Source: Paenibacillus phytohabitans
GTDB taxonomy: Bacteria > Bacillota > Bacilli > Paenibacillales > Paenibacillaceae
Reading direction: 5' to 3'
DNA length: 64,000 nt
Assembly: GCF_013141775.1 (NCBI RefSeq)
Contig: NZ_WHOB01000016.1
Span: 310,001 to 374,000, forward strand
The position numbers and the translations under genes were made by a program. Shown in pieces: positions 53,886-63,977 of the stretch (positions are counted from its first letter, which is position 1; each line of letters opens with the position of its first letter). The notes under the pieces were generated by a model. The model ran no database searches, was not told the origin of the DNA, and saw nothing but the letters and a program-made list of their open reading frames with translations.

Positions 53886-55334
53886 TTAATACGCTTTGGC
53901 GAATACAACTGTATGCAGGGCCGGCTCACCGCAGCAAATACAAGTCTCTTTCGTTTCGGACGGATTGAACGGAATATTACGGCTGCCTGCGCCTGTTTCT
54001 TCCTTCACCTTGGATTCACATTCCTCCGAGCCGCACCAGCCTGCAAGTGCAAAGCCGCGCTTCTCTTCCATGGATTCCTTCATTTGCTCTAGGGTATCTA
54101 CAGAATAGAAATGATCCTCACGGAACTTCAGAGCCCGCTCGAACATTTCCTGGTGAACCTGCTCCAGCATAGCCTTCACTTCTTCAACCAGATTCTCCTG
54201 CTGGATAATCTTCTTCTCTCCGCTGATCCGGGATACGATTACGCAGACTCCGTTCTCCATATCACGCGGTCCAAGCTCCAGACGTACCGGTACACCGCGC
54301 ATTTCGTATTCATTGAACTTCCAGCCCGGTGTAACATCAGCGCGGTCGTCAACACGTACGCGGATTCCGGCACTCTTCAGCTCTTTGAACAGCTCATCTG
54401 TGCGCCCGATCACTGCTTCGCGGGTCTTAGGCGGCCCGATCGGAATCATAATGACCTGAGTAGGCGCTACCTTCGGCGGCAAAGCCAGTCCGCGGTCATC
54501 CCCATGCACCATGATCAGTGAGCCGATTAGACGTGTGGTAGAGCCCCATGAGGTTGTATGTGCATATTCAAGTACATTATCACGGCTTAAGTATTGGATA
54601 TCAAAGGCAACTGCGAACTTGGTACCCAGATAATGCGAGGTAGCTGCCTGCACAGCCCGTCCATCTTTCATCATTGCTTCAATGGAATACGTATCTACCG
54701 CACCGGCGAACCGCTCGGATGGTGTCTTCTGTCCGGTAACCACCGGAATCGCCAGAAAAGTCTCTACGAAATCACGGTAGTTATCCAGCATCTTCATCGT
54801 TTCTTCACGCGCTTCCGTCTCATTCTCATGCGCGGTATGGCCTTCCTGCCAGAGGAATTCCGTAGTACGGATGAACGGCAGTGTACGCTTTTCCCAGCGG
54901 ACTACATTAGCCCATTGATTAATCAGCACCGGAAGGTCACGGTAGGACTGAATCCATTTGGAATACATGTGGCCGAACATAGTCTCGGAAGTAGGACGGA
55001 TTGCCAGACGTTCTTCCAGCACATCGCCTCCAGCCTCAGTCACCCAAGGCAGCTCCGGATTGAAGCCTTCAACATGTTCTTTCTCCTTCTGGAAAAAGCT
55101 CTCCGGAATAAACAGCGGGAAGTAGGCATTGCGGTGTCCGGTTTCCTTGAGGCGGCGGTTCATCTCCTCCTGGATATGTTCCCAGATCTCGTAGCCGTCC
55201 GGTTTGAACACAATACAGCCGCGGACCGGAGAATAATCCATCAGGTCCGCTTTTTTGATCACATCAATATACCAGCGTGAGAAATCTTCGCCCTGCGGCG
55301 TGATTTCCGTAACGAACTGCTTGTCTTTTGCCAT
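53886..55334 (-). CDS. proS: Proline-tRNA ligase, archaeal/eukaryotic-like short form
   Basis: 482 residues. Class II signatures are RLAIRPTSETMFGHM, QWANVVRWEKRTLPFIRTTE and the class II motif 3 region LIGSLIMVHGDDRG. The bacterial editing insertion (about 180 residues between motifs 2 and 3) is missing, and there is a C-terminal extension ending FAKAY with a CICCGEP cysteine pair, the architecture of type 3 ProRS. B. subtilis has the long bacterial ProS at this locus. No T-box (TGGNACCGCG-like) sequence is seen upstream. An inverted repeat lies in the leader instead. Confidence 0.95.
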   Translation of the reverse strand: MAKDKQFVTEITPQGEDFSRWYIDVIKKADLMDYSPVRGCIVFKPDGYEIWEHIQEEMNRRLKETGHRNAYFPLFIPESFFQKEKEHVEGFNPELPWVTEAGGDVLEERLAIRPTSETMFGHMYSKWIQSYRDLPVLINQWANVVRWEKRTLPFIRTTEFLWQEGHTAHENETEAREETMKMLDNYRDFVETFLAIPVVTGQKTPSERFAGAVDTYSIEAMMKDGRAVQAATSHYLGTKFAVAFDIQYLSRDNVLEYAHTTSWGSTTRLIGSLIMVHGDDRGLALPPKVAPTQVIMIPIGPPKTREAVIGRTDELFKELKSAGIRVRVDDRADVTPGWKFNEYEMRGVPVRLELGPRDMENGVCVIVSRISGEKKIIQQENLVEEVKAMLEQVHQEMFERALKFREDHFYSVDTLEQMKESMEEKRGFALAGWCGSEECESKVKEETGAGSRNIPFNPSETKETCICCGEPALHTVVFAKAY

Positions 55335-55357
55335 GTAAAGAGATCCTCCTAAATTCG

Positions 55358-55406
55358 CCCCGCAAAGCGCCGGATAAATAGTGAAGCTGTCAAGAGCTTT
55401 GCGGGG
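55358..55406. other. 11-bp inverted repeat in the rseP-proS gap
   Basis: GCTTTGCGGGG (55396-55406) and its complement CCCCGCAAAGC (55358-55368) enclose 27 nt. No T-run follows on the minus strand, so it is not a standard terminator. It ends about 25 nt upstream of the proS start. Confidence 0.6.
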
Positions 55407-55433
55407 ACCCCAAAAGAATGTAATGTGAACAAA

Positions 55434-56708
55434 TCAGCCGCTTATGAGGCGTAATATATCATTATAAGTCACAGCAATCATCACCAGGAACAGCAGCGCA
55501 AAGCCTACGAAATGGACCATGCCTTCGCGGTTCGGGTCCACCGGCTTACCGCGCAGCGCCTCCACGCCGAGAAACACGAGCCGGCTTCCGTCAAGTGCAG
55601 GAATCGGCAGCAGATTGAAGATCCCGAGATACAGGCTGAGAATAGCCGCCCAATAAGTCAAATACTGAATCCCCTGCTGGGCAATCTGCCCGGTCAGCTG
55701 GAAGGTTCCCACGGGTCCGGAGATATCATCCATATTGAACTTGTTGATCAGCTGCTTGAAGCCGATGAAGATCAGCTTCGTGGTATCCACCATGGCAGTT
55801 CCTGACTTGGTGATAGTCTCACCAACCCCGGCCTTGCGAGTAGGAAGCTCCGGAGTGATCCCGACTTTGCCGCCTTCCTCCCCTTCCATACTGCGGGGAA
55901 TCATAGCTACATTAAGCGTTTCATCGCCGCGCTGCAGTGTCCATTTCATCTCTTTGCCTTTGGACGCGGAGGTGAGCGAGATCATCTTCTGGTAATCTCC
56001 ACCGATAGTTTCGCCGTTAACGGCTACGACAATGTCGCCTTTCTGCAGACCGGCTTCCTGAGCCGGCATTCCTTCGCTTACATCGCCGATCTTCACATAG
56101 GTCGGATTCTCCACCTGGATGCCGGCCATTTGCAGATGAAGTGCGAACAGCACAAACGCCAGAATGAAGTTCATCACCGGACCGGCCAAAATCGCCACTG
56201 CGCGCTGGCCTACGCTTTTACTGCCGAACTGGCGGTCTTTGGGCGCGATCTGCGTCTGCTGGCTTCCCTTAATCATCATCGCCTGCGGATGTACGTCGTA
56301 TGTGGTTACTTCACCATCCACGTCCAGACGGATTTTCAGCTCATTCTCAAGATCCGTGAATTGCGCTTCACCGCGGATAACATTTCGGCGTGTATCCAGT
56401 GAATCCAGGTAAATATTCTTCACCTTATTATCCTGGCCCAGTCTGACCGCAATGGTCTGTCCGGGACCAATCTCAATCATTTCCGGATCCTCGCCGGCCA
56501 TCCGGGCATATCCCCCAAACGGCAGCAGGCGAAGCGTGAACTGGGTTTCATTGCGTTTATAAGAAAACAGTTTCGGACCGAAACCGATAGCAAATTCCCT
56601 CACAAGAATTCCGGCGCGTTTGGCAAAATAATAATGTCCCCATTCATGGACGGTCACCAGAACAAAGAACATAAATACCGTCAAAAAAACGACTCTTACC
56701 ATCTCCAT
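55434..56708 (-). CDS. rseP: Site-2 membrane metalloprotease RseP/RasP
   Basis: 424 residues. HEWGH at residues 21-25 (HExxH) is in the first transmembrane helix, the FGFGPKLF segment follows, a PDZ domain spans about residues 195-275 (EAGLQKGDIVVAVNGETIGG), and the second zinc motif NLLPIPALDG lies in the C-terminal helices. It cuts anti-sigma factors and leftover signal peptides within the membrane. It could act on the anti-sigma at 26106-27116, but that is only an idea. Confidence 0.96.
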   Translation of the reverse strand: MEMVRVVFLTVFMFFVLVTVHEWGHYYFAKRAGILVREFAIGFGPKLFSYKRNETQFTLRLLPFGGYARMAGEDPEMIEIGPGQTIAVRLGQDNKVKNIYLDSLDTRRNVIRGEAQFTDLENELKIRLDVDGEVTTYDVHPQAMMIKGSQQTQIAPKDRQFGSKSVGQRAVAILAGPVMNFILAFVLFALHLQMAGIQVENPTYVKIGDVSEGMPAQEAGLQKGDIVVAVNGETIGGDYQKMISLTSASKGKEMKWTLQRGDETLNVAMIPRSMEGEEGGKVGITPELPTRKAGVGETITKSGTAMVDTTKLIFIGFKQLINKFNMDDISGPVGTFQLTGQIAQQGIQYLTYWAAILSLYLGIFNLLPIPALDGSRLVFLGVEALRGKPVDPNREGMVHFVGFALLFLVMIAVTYNDILRLISG

Positions 56709-56858
56709 TGCGAAACATTCCCCCCTTTAGGTGTAAGACCGAAGTATGTCCTCTTAATTTATCATTATTCCAAGGTAAGGCACAAGAGAATCAACAGTCC
56801 ACCCCTATTTTTCAGGGCATAACAAATATTTCCGGAATACAAAATGTGCATTGTCCGC

Positions 56859-57998
56859 TTACAGCACAGCCGCAAGTTCCCGGGTCACCGTATCACAGTG
56901 CTGAATCTGCTCCAGATTCGGATGAGCCGCATTCTCATGGCGCTGAAGGACTTCATCAATAATCTCGTCAATCCGCAGAAACGGAATCTCTCCGCGCAGG
57001 AAACGGGCAACGGCAATCTCATTCGCTGCATTGAAGGCGGTTGTAGCCGTACCTCCCATGGTGCCGCAGTCGATAGCCAGCTTCAAGGCCGGGAACCGCT
57101 CGTAGTCCATCTCACGGAAAGTGAGACTGGCCACTTTGGCCAGCGACAGCCGCTCAGCAGGCGACTGCCAGCGGTCCGGATAAGTGAGCGCATATTGAAT
57201 CGGAACCCGCATATCCGGCGTTCCCAGCTGCGCGATGATACTGCTGTCACGGAATTCCACATAGGAGTGAATAATGCTCTCCGGATGCAGCAGCACATTA
57301 ATCTGTTCATACGGGAGGGCAAATAGATGATGCGCTTCGATAACTTCCAGCCCTTTGTTAACCATGGTTGCCGAATCAATCGTAATCTTAGCCCCCATGC
57401 TCCAGTTCGGGTGGCGCAGCGCATCCTCTACAGTAACATTCTTAAGCTGTGCTCGCGTATAATCACGGAAAGATCCTCCGGATGCTGTGATGGTAATCGA
57501 GGCCACATCTTCGCGGTTCTCACCGTTTAAGCATTGAAAAATGGCTGAATGCTCGCTGTCAACCGGCAGCAGCTTAACGCCTTTGCGGCCCGCCAGCTCC
57601 GTAACCAGGTGTCCGGCGGTAACCAGCGTTTCCTTGTTGGCGAGTCCAATATGTCTACCGGCTTCAATAGCCGCCATTGTAGACTGCAGCCCCACGCTGC
57701 CCACAAGGGCAGTCACAACCGTCTCAGCGTCACCGCCGGCGGCAATCTCCACCAGACCTTCACGTCCGCTGTAGAGCTCTACGCCGGCAGGCAGACTGGA
57801 TCTGATCTCCGCAGCAAGCTCCGGTGTAGACACAGAAACACGGCGCGGATGGAAGCGGTGGACCTGCTCCATGAGCAGCCGGGTATTCGATCCCGCTGCC
57901 AGCCCGTCCACTACAAAGGCTTCCGGATGCATGGCCACGACATCGAGTGTCTGGGTGCCGACGGAACCCGTAGAGCCGAGAATACTGATTCTTTTCAC
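56859..57998 (-). CDS. dxr: 1-deoxy-D-xylulose 5-phosphate reductoisomerase
   Basis: 379 residues. The NADPH loop is ILGSTGSVGTQTL, the metal-binding block LPVDSEHSAIFQCLNG, and the substrate loop TASGGSFRDY. LRHPNWSMGAKITIDSATM is diagnostic. It makes MEP in the non-mevalonate isoprenoid pathway that feeds UppS. It lies 22 nt after cdsA. Confidence 0.97.
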   Translation of the reverse strand: MKRISILGSTGSVGTQTLDVVAMHPEAFVVDGLAAGSNTRLLMEQVHRFHPRRVSVSTPELAAEIRSSLPAGVELYSGREGLVEIAAGGDAETVVTALVGSVGLQSTMAAIEAGRHIGLANKETLVTAGHLVTELAGRKGVKLLPVDSEHSAIFQCLNGENREDVASITITASGGSFRDYTRAQLKNVTVEDALRHPNWSMGAKITIDSATMVNKGLEVIEAHHLFALPYEQINVLLHPESIIHSYVEFRDSSIIAQLGTPDMRVPIQYALTYPDRWQSPAERLSLAKVASLTFREMDYERFPALKLAIDCGTMGGTATTAFNAANEIAVARFLRGEIPFLRIDEIIDEVLQRHENAAHPNLEQIQHCDTVTRELAAVL

Positions 57999-58020
57999 AG
58001 TTGAAACCTTCTTCCTGTCG

Positions 58021-58824
58021 TTAATAGTAAGGCATCAGCATTACGATATGTACGAAAGGAAATACGATAATCCAGCTGTCACAGCGGTCCAGGATGCCTC
58101 CATGACCAGGCAGCAACGAGCCTGAATCCTTAATACCGTACACCCGTTTATAAGCAGACTGTACAAGATCTCCGAGCTGACCCAGAACGGCGCAGGAAAC
58201 CCCGATAAGCAGTGCGCGTCCGATTGTCAGCAGATCAGGAACCAAAAGGGCAAAAACAATAGATAACACGGCTGAGATTACTACTCCGCCAAGGGCACCT
58301 TCGATAGTTTTATTAGGACTAATCGCTGGCCAGAGCTTATTGCGTCCGAAGCTTCGGCCGACAAAATACGCTCCGGCATCACTTCCCCAGATGCAGCACA
58401 GCAGCAGAAACGTCCAGAGAAGCCCATGTCCATCTCCCGCACCGCGGGCGATAGCCATATAAGAGAAGCCCATCCCTATGTATACAATGCCGGTGAACAT
58501 CAAAGCGGTGATCTTAATATCCAGCTTGTTCTTGCTGAAGACCGTAACCAGCAGGAATAACAGCATGAGCAGCCAGATTCCCTGCTCCCACGATAATAAC
58601 TCGGAAGTCCCCAGCAGATTCCAGGGGATCATGAAGCATACTACGGACGCATAGCCAAGTACAGCAGTCCCTCCGAAGGTTGCTGTACCTGTCATTTTTA
58701 CAAATTCATAATAGCCGATGAGGGCCATGGCAGTCAGCAACAGCTGATACGGCCAGCCTCCCAAAAAGCACAAGCCCAAAAACAAGGCTCCGGCAACAAT
58801 TCCGGTAATCAATCGCTGCTTCAA
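58021..58824 (-). CDS. cdsA: Phosphatidate cytidylyltransferase
   Basis: 267 residues with about eight hydrophobic helices and the C-terminal family motif SAYKRVYGIKDSGSLLPGHG followed by GILDRCDS. It makes CDP-diacylglycerol, the substrate of PgsA (11623-12210 in this window). Confidence 0.96.
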   Translation of the reverse strand: MKQRLITGIVAGALFLGLCFLGGWPYQLLLTAMALIGYYEFVKMTGTATFGGTAVLGYASVVCFMIPWNLLGTSELLSWEQGIWLLMLLFLLVTVFSKNKLDIKITALMFTGIVYIGMGFSYMAIARGAGDGHGLLWTFLLLCCIWGSDAGAYFVGRSFGRNKLWPAISPNKTIEGALGGVVISAVLSIVFALLVPDLLTIGRALLIGVSCAVLGQLGDLVQSAYKRVYGIKDSGSLLPGHGGILDRCDSWIIVFPFVHIVMLMPYY

Positions 58825-58845
58825 AGATTCCCATCTCCCATCAGG

Positions 58846-59613
58846 CTACTTCAATCCACCATAACGGCGTGTGCGGCGCTGATATTCCGCCACAGCCTGC
58901 ATCAGATGCGTCTTGTCAAACTCCGGCCAGTACACATCTGTAAACCATAATTCACTGTAGGCAATCTGCCAGAGCATAAAGTTACTGAGGCGCATTTCGC
59001 CGCTCGTACGGATCAGCAGATCAGGGTCAGGCAGTCCGCCGGATAAAAGTCTGCTGTCTATCAGTGCTGAAGTAATCTCATCAGGCGTCAGAATACCTGC
59101 CTGGATATCCTTGCCCAAGCCGCGCATACAGTCTTCAATCTCTTTACGGCCACCGTAGTTCAGCGCAAAATTAAGTATAAGTCCGGTATTCCCTTCGGTC
59201 CGGGCAACCGCTTCTTCCATAGCCCTGCGGGTATGGGAAGGCAAAGCCTCGGTATCCCCCATTACACGTACCTGTACATTCTTCTCAATCAGTTCATCCA
59301 GTTCAATGGCCAGAAATTCCACAGGCAAGCGCATCAGGAAATCAACCTCATCCTTCGGCCGCTTCCAGTTCTCCGTGGAGAAAGCGTACATGGTCAAGAA
59401 CTCTACTCCCAGGTCATTCGCCGCGATTGTCGCACGTTTGACCGCCTTCATCCCGTTCTGATGGCCCACAATACGGGGCAAGCCGCGCCGTTTCGCCCAG
59501 CGTCCGTTGCCATCCATAATTACAGCTACATGCCGGGGAATATTATCCGGTGAAATCTCGACTGGCTCCTGCCTGTCTTTACGGCTCAGCCATTCTTGAA
59601 TCCGTTTGATCAT
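58846..59613 (-). CDS. uppS: Isoprenyl transferase (undecaprenyl diphosphate synthase)
   Basis: 255 residues. HVAVIMDGNGRWAKRRGLPR holds the catalytic aspartate; YAFSTENWKRP and LLIRTSGEMRLSNFMLWQ are standard. It makes the C55 carrier lipid for wall synthesis. ATG 59613 follows TTGGAGG; an upstream ATG at 59649 lacks a site. Confidence 0.97.
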   Translation of the reverse strand: MIKRIQEWLSRKDRQEPVEISPDNIPRHVAVIMDGNGRWAKRRGLPRIVGHQNGMKAVKRATIAANDLGVEFLTMYAFSTENWKRPKDEVDFLMRLPVEFLAIELDELIEKNVQVRVMGDTEALPSHTRRAMEEAVARTEGNTGLILNFALNYGGRKEIEDCMRGLGKDIQAGILTPDEITSALIDSRLLSGGLPDPDLLIRTSGEMRLSNFMLWQIAYSELWFTDVYWPEFDKTHLMQAVAEYQRRTRRYGGLK

Positions 59614-59636
59614 TTCCGTTTCCTCCAAGCTCTTAT

Positions 59637-59683
59637 CAGAAAGAGACAAACCCCACCATAGACGGAGGGGCCTGAAGTCTCTT
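59637..59683 (-). terminator. Hairpin between frr and uppS
   Basis: AAGAGAC and GTCTCTT plus an inner CCCC/GGGG pair on the minus strand, followed by TCTGATAAG. It could be a partial terminator. Confidence 0.5.
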
Positions 59684-59691
59684 GAATTTCA

Positions 59692-60245
59692 TTATACTTC
59701 CATAATCTCTTTTTCTTTGGACAAGAGCACTTTATCGACTTCAGCTATGAACTTATCCGTTGATTTCTGGATATCTTCCTGATGTCCATGTGATTCGTCT
59801 TCCGAAATGCCGTTCTTCTCCATCTTCTTGATATCATCATTCGCATCGCGGCGGATGTTACGGATGGCTACCTTCGCTTCTTCTCCGAACTTCTTGGTGA
59901 ACTTTACAAGCTCGCCGCGGCGTTCTTCAGTAAGCGGTGGAATGGACAAACGGATGATTGTACCGTCATTGGCAGGTGTAATCCCGATATCAGACTTCAT
60001 AATCGCCCGCTCGATGTCAGACATCGATGTTTTGTCCCACGGCTGGATCAGCAGTGTCCGGGAATCAGGTGTGCTGATGTTAGCCAGCTGATTAAGAGGA
60101 GTCGGAGCACCGTAGTATTCCACTTGAATGCGATCCAGCAGTGACGTCGAAGCACGTCCTGCCCGCAGCGTAGCCAAATCGCGTTTTAGCGACAAAATCG
60201 CTTTTTCCATACGCTCTTCGGCATTTTTCTTCACCGATTGTGGCA

Positions 60246-60246
<1 letters not shown>
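59692..60246 (-). CDS. frr: Ribosome recycling factor
   Basis: 184 residues. [40 protein letters not shown] and [20 protein letters not shown] are RRF consensus. It splits post-termination ribosomes with EF-G. It overlaps the pyrH stop by one base (TAATG). Confidence 0.98.
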
Positions 60247-60992
<746 letters not shown>

Positions 60993-60994
60993 TT

Positions 60995-61030
60995 ACAAAA
61001 GACGGAACACTACGTGATATGTGTTCCGCT
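60995..61030 (-). terminator. Intrinsic terminator between tsf and pyrH
   Basis: AGCGGAACAC and GTGTTCCGTC form a strong stem with a 10-nt loop, followed by TTTTGT on the minus strand. Confidence 0.8.
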
Positions 61031-61081
61031 CTTTTGATGCTTGCCTTTATTCAGTTCTTATTACAAAATGCTTCTCAGCTA

Positions 61082-61732
61082 TTATTGGTTCACTTGTGCC
61101 ATTACTTCTTCAACAAAGTTATCGACTTTCTTCTCAAGACCTTCACCCAGCTCGTAACGAACGAAACGGCGGATGGAGATGTTTTCGCCAATAGTGCTGA
61201 TTTTTTCGTTCAGCAATTGGGAAATAGTCTTGTCTGGGTCTTTAACGAAAGGCTGTTCAAGCAGGCAATATTCTTCATAGAACTTGCTGATGCGGCCTTC
61301 AACCATTTTTTCAACGATTTTTTCAGGCTTGCCTTCGTTCAGCGCCTGGTTCTTAAGAATTTCTTTTTCTTTCTCAACATCTGCAGCCGGCACTTCTTCA
61401 CGGCGAACATACAGCGGGTTCGCTGCTGCGATTTGCATTGCGATATCACGTGCGAAATCTTTGAAGGAATCTGTTTTACCTACGAAGTCAGTTTCGCAGT
61501 TGATTTCTACCAGAACGCCGATACGGCCGCCAGCGTGGATGTAAGATTCTACTGTACCTTCAGTAGCGATACGTCCAGCTTTGTTAGCTGCTGCGGACAG
61601 ACCTTTTTCACGAAGCAATTCAGCTGCTTTTGTGATATCGTTGTTTGCTTCTTCAAGTGCCTTTTTACAATCGAGCATTCCTGCTCCTGTTCTTTCACGA
61701 AGTTCCTTTACTGCCTTTGCATCTACTGCCAT
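61082..61732 (-). CDS. tsf: Elongation factor Ts
   Basis: 216 residues. The EF-Ts signature [19 protein letters not shown] and the [19 protein letters not shown] block are present. The short length (no second core subdomain expansion) is common in Paenibacillus-like species. GGAGGG precedes the ATG. Confidence 0.97.
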   Translation of the reverse strand: MAVDAKAVKELRERTGAGMLDCKKALEEANNDITKAAELLREKGLSAAANKAGRIATEGTVESYIHAGGRIGVLVEINCETDFVGKTDSFKDFARDIAMQIAAANPLYVRREEVPAADVEKEKEILKNQALNEGKPEKIVEKMVEGRISKFYEEYCLLEQPFVKDPDKTISQLLNEKISTIGENISIRRFVRYELGEGLEKKVDNFVEEVMAQVNQ

Positions 61733-61790
61733 TGTTATTCCCTCCAGATAATTGTCGTTGTCATACGCGGGCTCAAGGCCCATTATCCTA

Positions 61791-61824
61791 AAAAAAGGGC
61801 AGTGAGAGGTTATCCACCTGCCAA
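61791..61824 (-). terminator. Hairpin/terminator between rpsB and tsf
   Basis: GGCAG and CTGCC with an inner AGGT/ACCT pair, followed by seven T on the minus strand. As in other bacteria it may be a partial terminator that sets the rpsB:tsf ratio. Confidence 0.7.
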
Positions 61825-61867
61825 CCACCCTTTTCATTTAAGTTCTTGTTTATGTCCCGGATACTAC

Positions 61868-62569
61868 TTAAGCAGTAGTTGTGTCTTCGCCCTGATGAGC
61901 TTCAACAACAGCGTCAGCCATTTTACCAGTCAAGAGCTTCACGGCGCGAATAGCGTCGTCATTGCCTGGAATTACGTAGTCGATTTCGTCCGGATCGCAG
62001 TTAGTATCAACGATAGCTACGATAGGAATACCCAATTTGCGAGCTTCTGCTACAGCAATACGCTCTTTACGCGGGTCAATGATGAACAGCGCGCTTGGAA
62101 GACCTTTCATGTTCTTGATACCGCCCAGGAATTTCTCAAGACGATCTTTCTCTTTGCGGAGAAGGATAACTTCCTTCTTAGGCAATACTGCGAAGGTACC
62201 GTCTTCTTCCCAAGCTTCCAATTTCTTCAGGCGGTCAATACGCTTCTGAATAGTCTGGAAGTTAGTCAGGGTACCACCCAGCCAACGTTGGTTAATGAAG
62301 AACATACCCGAACGTTCAGCTTCTTCTTTTACGGAATCCTGTGCTTGTTTCTTTGTTCCTACGAATAGGATTGTGCCGTTGTCGCCAGCGACGCTTTTTA
62401 CAAAGTTGTAAGCTTCCTCTACCTTTTTGACTGTTTTCTGCAAGTCAATAATGTAAATTCCGTTTCTTTCAGTGAAGATATAACGATCCATCTTTGGATT
62501 CCAACGACGAGTCTGATGACCGAAGTGTACCCCAGCTTCGAGAAGCTGCTTCATGGAAATTACTGCCAT
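61868..62569 (-). CDS. rpsB: 30S ribosomal protein S2
   Basis: 233 residues. [53 protein letters not shown] and [20 protein letters not shown] are S2 consensus. AGGAGGTG precedes ATG 62569. Confidence 0.98.
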   Translation of the reverse strand: MAVISMKQLLEAGVHFGHQTRRWNPKMDRYIFTERNGIYIIDLQKTVKKVEEAYNFVKSVAGDNGTILFVGTKKQAQDSVKEEAERSGMFFINQRWLGGTLTNFQTIQKRIDRLKKLEAWEEDGTFAVLPKKEVILLRKEKDRLEKFLGGIKNMKGLPSALFIIDPRKERIAVAEARKLGIPIVAIVDTNCDPDEIDYVIPGNDDAIRAVKLLTGKMADAVVEAHQGEDTTTA

Positions 62570-62610
62570 CTTCACACACCTCCTAATTTTGGTTTATTGT
62601 GTGTCTCCTC

Positions 62611-62677
62611 CGCCGCGTGTCATCTTTCTACAAGACTTTCTTCAGAAGAAAGCACCTCTTGTCGAAATCAACCGGCG
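62611..62677 (-). promoter_or_regulatory. Structured rpsB leader
   Basis: Nested helices lie in the untranslated leader: CGGCG/CGCCG (62673-62677 with 62611-62615), ACAAGA/TCTTGT (62657-62662 with 62630-62635), and an inner CTTTCTTC/GAAGAAAG. This could be an S2 autoregulatory element. No consensus was checked. Confidence 0.45.
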
Positions 62678-62698
62678 TGTGTTTTAACACCGTCAATT

Positions 62699-62727
62699 AC
62701 TATACCATATTAAGTTATTCTATGCAA
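62699..62727 (-). promoter_or_regulatory. Probable sigma-A promoter for rpsB
   Basis: TTGCAT (62722-62727), 17-bp spacer ending TGG, and TATAGT (62699-62704) on the minus strand. The leader would be about 120 nt. Confidence 0.7.
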
Positions 62728-62766
62728 CGATTACTGTGAATTTATAAATTTCTTATCGTAAAACAC

Positions 62767-63402
62767 TTATTTCTTCACAGTAATCAGCTTATCAATAATA
62801 GAATCCATGCTCTCGCCCTTGGCAAAATTGTAGCTGCCGTATTGGATAATCTTGTTCACTTTACGGCTGTTCGCCTTCTTAAGAAACTCCGCTTTATCTT
62901 GAATAACTCCGGCACCGGCCAGCACATCCGCAGTTTGGGCGAGTGTAATTCCTGTAGGAATACGCACAGAAATATCGCCGTTCACTGCAACCGCAGGCGC
63001 TTCCGGACTGGCTGGAGCTACAATACCCGTGTCTGCAGCACTGCTCTCCGGCTGTACTGGCGCTGACAGCTTGCCGGGAGTCACAGCTGCACTCGGCTCC
63101 ACTGCGGCTTTAGGTGTGGCCGCAGGAGCTGGAGAAGCAGTTGCAGCCAGCTCTGCGGGAACCTGGGAAGACTCAGGCGTTCCCGCAGAAGTGCCTTCCT
63201 GTGCTTCCTCTTCCCCGCTGCCCGTCCCTTCATCTGTGGCCTGCGCGTGATCCACCACAGTCATATTCAGTCGCTCCGCTTCCTTGATCAGCTGTTCTTT
63301 GGTGAGCGGATCAGCCTTCCCGGCAATCATCAGCTGCAGCAGCAGTGCGCCGATAATGAGCCCGACACCTAACCCGAGCATGAAAAACCGGTTCTTGATC
63401 AT
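62767..63402 (-). CDS. Membrane-anchored protein with an MltG-like LysM-type domain
   Basis: 211 residues. An N-terminal transmembrane helix (MLGLGVGLIIGALLLQLMI, about residues 8-26) is followed by an Ala/Pro/Ser/Thr-rich linker (about 55-135), then a C-terminal domain: ISVRIPTGITLAQTADVLAG, GVIQDKAEFLK and GSYNFAKGESMDSIID. That domain resembles the small LysM-like region that precedes the catalytic part of MltG/YceG endolytic transglycosylases, but the catalytic domain is absent. It overlaps the upstream swrB-like gene by 4 nt (ATGA). I infer a wall-associated or regulatory role. No enzyme activity should be assumed. Confidence 0.8.
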   Translation of the reverse strand: MIKNRFFMLGLGVGLIIGALLLQLMIAGKADPLTKEQLIKEAERLNMTVVDHAQATDEGTGSGEEEAQEGTSAGTPESSQVPAELAATASPAPAATPKAAVEPSAAVTPGKLSAPVQPESSAADTGIVAPASPEAPAVAVNGDISVRIPTGITLAQTADVLAGAGVIQDKAEFLKKANSRKVNKIIQYGSYNFAKGESMDSIIDKLITVKK

Positions 63403-63977
63403 ACCGATTCCTCCTGATGGGCCAACTGCAGAATCAGCTGGACCTCGCCCCGCTGGAGACCTGCAGTCTTGGCGATAGAATCTATCGATTTGCCTTGTTC
63501 ATGCAGTTCGAACAATCGCGGATACCTCAGCTTTATGGAGCTGACCGGCTTTTGCCTGGCAGGCTGAATTTCAGCTTCAACAGTTGGGGCTGCAGAAGCA
63601 TTCTCCGCAGACTGGGCAGCCGAAGGTTCCCTTGAGAAGGTTGCAGCAAGCTGAAGCAGGCCTTTCTCTTCAGCCGTCAGCCGGGCATCCAGAAGCAGCA
63701 GGCTCTTACTAAGCTCAGTCACCTGCTCACGCAGTGTGCCAATCTCTTCCTGCAGGGCTGTTTTGTTACTCTGCGACTGCGCTTTGATGCTGCCGACCAG
63801 CTGAAGCAGTTCTGTATTCTCATGTTCGATATCTGCCATATATAACTCCAGCGCGGCCTCCGTCTCCTTGAGGCTCTTCTTCTCATCCGAGTCTTCCTTG
63901 CTGGCCTTTGCCGGCAGTCTCAGGGCATAAACGATAGCGACAGCGCCTACCAGCACGATATATACCCATGGGTCCAA
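63399..63977 (-). CDS. SwrB/YlxL-like membrane protein
   Basis: 192 residues. A signal-anchor helix (WVYIVLVGAVAIVYALRL) is followed by a long coiled coil (about residues 40-115), an Ala/Glu-rich linker and a C-terminal helix-turn-helix-like segment (YPRLFELHEQGKSIDSIAKT). This matches the YlxL/SwrB family encoded between sigD and rpsB in B. subtilis, where it promotes flagellar type III secretion. The start is TTG at 63977, 9 nt after AAGGAG. The window edge is just upstream, presumably in the sigD/flagellar operon. Confidence 0.8.
   Translation of the reverse strand: MDPWVYIVLVGAVAIVYALRLPAKASKEDSDEKKSLKETEAALELYMADIEHENTELLQLVGSIKAQSQSNKTALQEEIGTLREQVTELSKSLLLLDARLTAEEKGLLQLAATFSREPSAAQSAENASAAPTVEAEIQPARQKPVSSIKLRYPRLFELHEQGKSIDSIAKTAGLQRGEVQLILQLAHQEESV

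Noticed and set aside
55335..55433. T-box riboswitch ahead of proS
   Set aside because: No T-box consensus (TGGNACCGCG-like), no specifier-loop pattern, and the gap of about 100 nt is too short.
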